Source: Paraburkholderia madseniana
Lineage (GTDB): Bacteria > Pseudomonadota > Gammaproteobacteria > Burkholderiales > Burkholderiaceae
Assembly (NCBI RefSeq): GCF_009690905.1
Contig: NZ_VOSW01000003.1
Coordinates: forward strand, 1 to 64,000
Length of the DNA: 64,000 nucleotides
Direction: 5' to 3'
Shown: piece after piece, positions 63,230-64,000 of the stretch
Numbering within the stretch: position 1 is the stretch's first letter
How the letters are laid out: every line of letters begins with the position of its first letter
The notes under the pieces: generated by a model
What the model was told of the DNA's origin: nothing
Databases searched by the model: none
What the model saw: the letters and a program-made list of their open reading frames with translations, nothing else
Translations under genes and position numbers: made by a program

Positions 63230-63919
63230 ATGGCAAATCCGAAACTCGAAGTTCTGACGCCTGCAAATTCGCAGATCATCTTCATCGACCAACAGCCGCA
63301 AATGGCCTTTGGGGTTCAGTCCATTGACCGTCAGGTACTTAAGAACAACGTAGTAGGACTCGCGAAGGCAGCGCGGGTGTTCAACATTCCTACCACTATT
63401 ACGACAGTGGAATCCGAAAGTTTCTCGGGATACACGTACCCCGAGCTGCTGGACGTGTTTCCGGGCCACAAAGTGCTCGAACGTTCATCCATGAATTCGT
63501 GGGACGACCAGAAGGTTCGTGACTCGCTGGCTGCCAATGGCCGGAAAAAGGTAGTGGTGGCAGGTTTGTGGACCGAGGTTTGCAACAACACGTTTGCGCT
63601 ATGCGCCATGGCCGAAGGCGACTACGAAATCTATATGGTCGCCGACGCATCGGGCGGCACGTCGAAGGACGCGCATGACTACGCGATGCAGCGCATGATC
63701 CAGGCCGGCGTGGTTCCGATGACCTGGCAACAGGTGCTGCTCGAATGGCAACGCGATTGGGCGCACAAAGAGACTTACAACGACGTCATGGCGATTGCCA
63801 AAGAGCATTCGGGTGCGTACGGGATGGGCGTTGACTATGCCTACACCATGGTGCACAAGGCTCCCCAGCGCGCGGCGGGGTCGCACGAGGTTCTGGCACC
63901 TGTGCCTGCAAAGAAGTAA
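63230..63919 (+). CDS. YcaC-like isochorismatase-fold hydrolase
   Basis: A 229-residue cysteine hydrolase. The catalytic Asp is in QIIFIDQQPQMAFGV (about 18), the Lys in the RKKVVVAG region (about 105), and the nucleophilic Cys in GLWTEVCNNTFALCAM (about 119). It resembles E. coli YcaC, a protein of unknown substrate. The ATG at 63230 (MANPKLEVLTP) is preferred to one at 63188 on family start and an AGGACG site upstream. It stands alone behind promoter element C. Confidence 0.87.
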   Translation: MANPKLEVLTPANSQIIFIDQQPQMAFGVQSIDRQVLKNNVVGLAKAARVFNIPTTITTVESESFSGYTYPELLDVFPGHKVLERSSMNSWDDQKVRDSLAANGRKKVVVAGLWTEVCNNTFALCAMAEGDYEIYMVADASGGTSKDAHDYAMQRMIQAGVVPMTWQQVLLEWQRDWAHKETYNDVMAIAKEHSGAYGMGVDYAYTMVHKAPQRAAGSHEVLAPVPAKK

Positions 63920-63950
63920 GCAGTCGCCGAGCGCCCGCTTCCCATGAATA

Positions 63951-63973
63951 GCTCCGCGCGTGAGAAGCGGAGC
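63951..63973 (+). terminator. hairpin after the YcaC-like gene
   Basis: GCTCCGC and GCGGAGC form a 7-bp stem with a 9-nt loop, 32 bp after the stop. No T tract follows, so termination strength is uncertain. Confidence 0.5.
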
Positions 63974-63992
63974 GCTCCCTATGAGGATCGCC

Positions 63993-64000
63993 ATGACTTC
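63993..64000 (+). CDS. start of a further gene, cut by the window end
   Basis: GAGGATCGCC precedes an ATG at 63993, giving a plausible ribosome binding site and start. Only Met-Thr and a partial codon are inside the window, so no function can be given. Confidence 0.35.

Noticed and set aside
1..64000. CRISPR arrays, insertion sequences or prophage
   Set aside because: No regularly spaced repeats, cas genes, transposase frames or phage structural genes are visible on either strand.

Overview
The window reads as a Burkholderiales chromosome, most likely Paraburkholderia or Burkholderia sensu lato. It starts in the 5S rRNA that closes an rRNA operon. The DNA is GC-rich, with many transporters of the Liv, MFS and EmrAB types, GntR and LysR regulators, and twin-arginine-exported enzymes. 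The genus call is inference from gene content and the 5S sequence; no search could be run.

Layout. (1) 1-2.0 kb: end of the rrn operon, a hypothetical gene and a FadR-type GntR regulator. (2) 2.3-9.8 kb: a regulated uptake and catabolism operon with five Liv-type ABC transporter genes, an M20-type amidase/carbamoylase and an M81 (MlrC-type) metallohydrolase, followed by tRNA-Val(GAC). (3) 10.0-14.7 kb: an amidohydrolase and two MFS carriers around a HutC-type GntR regulator, with a perfect 24-bp palindrome as likely operator and a second partial copy. (4) 14.7-27.8 kb: a complete selenocysteine island with a permease and a 44-aa membrane microprotein, selU, selD, the formate dehydrogenase operon fdoGHI-fdhE (UGA-encoded Sec197 plus a SECIS hairpin), selA, selB and the tRNA-Sec gene selC. 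(5) 27.9-32.6 kb: a second Liv-type ABC transporter on the minus strand. (6) 32.7-40 kb: a decayed accessory stretch with relics of a methyltransferase, an MFS carrier, a GST and a cytochrome c, a frameshifted MFS gene, and intact isoprenylcysteine-methyltransferase-like, FAD monooxygenase and poxB genes. (7) 40-48.2 kb: an exported chloroperoxidase-like hydrolase, a tripartite EmrAB/NodT efflux pump, and a cytochrome bd (CIO-type) operon flanked by three very small genes. (8) 48.3-54.1 kb: an HD-like protein with an altered metal motif, a 967-aa winged-helix/NTPase regulator, a LysR regulator, an lpxL relic and a small secreted protein. (9) 54.2-62.9 kb: a cytochrome c / 2Fe-2S / molybdopterin oxidoreductase operon with a short-chain dehydrogenase, then MFS, FAD monooxygenase and divergent LysR. 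(10) 63.2 kb to the end: a YcaC-like isochorismatase-fold hydrolase and the first codons of another gene.

How the genes work together. The selenium island is self-sufficient for Sec: SelD makes selenophosphate, SelA charges tRNA-Sec, SelB delivers it at the fdoG UGA, and SelU uses the same selenophosphate for tRNA selenouridine. Formate dehydrogenase then feeds electrons to quinone, which the bd oxidase and PoxB-type enzymes elsewhere in the window can share. The most unusual observations are three: the microprotein chain around cydAB; a conserved TTAAG-repeat promoter element found before the chloroperoxidase, before a truncated locus and before the YcaC-like gene; and the permease-microprotein pair attached to selU/selD.
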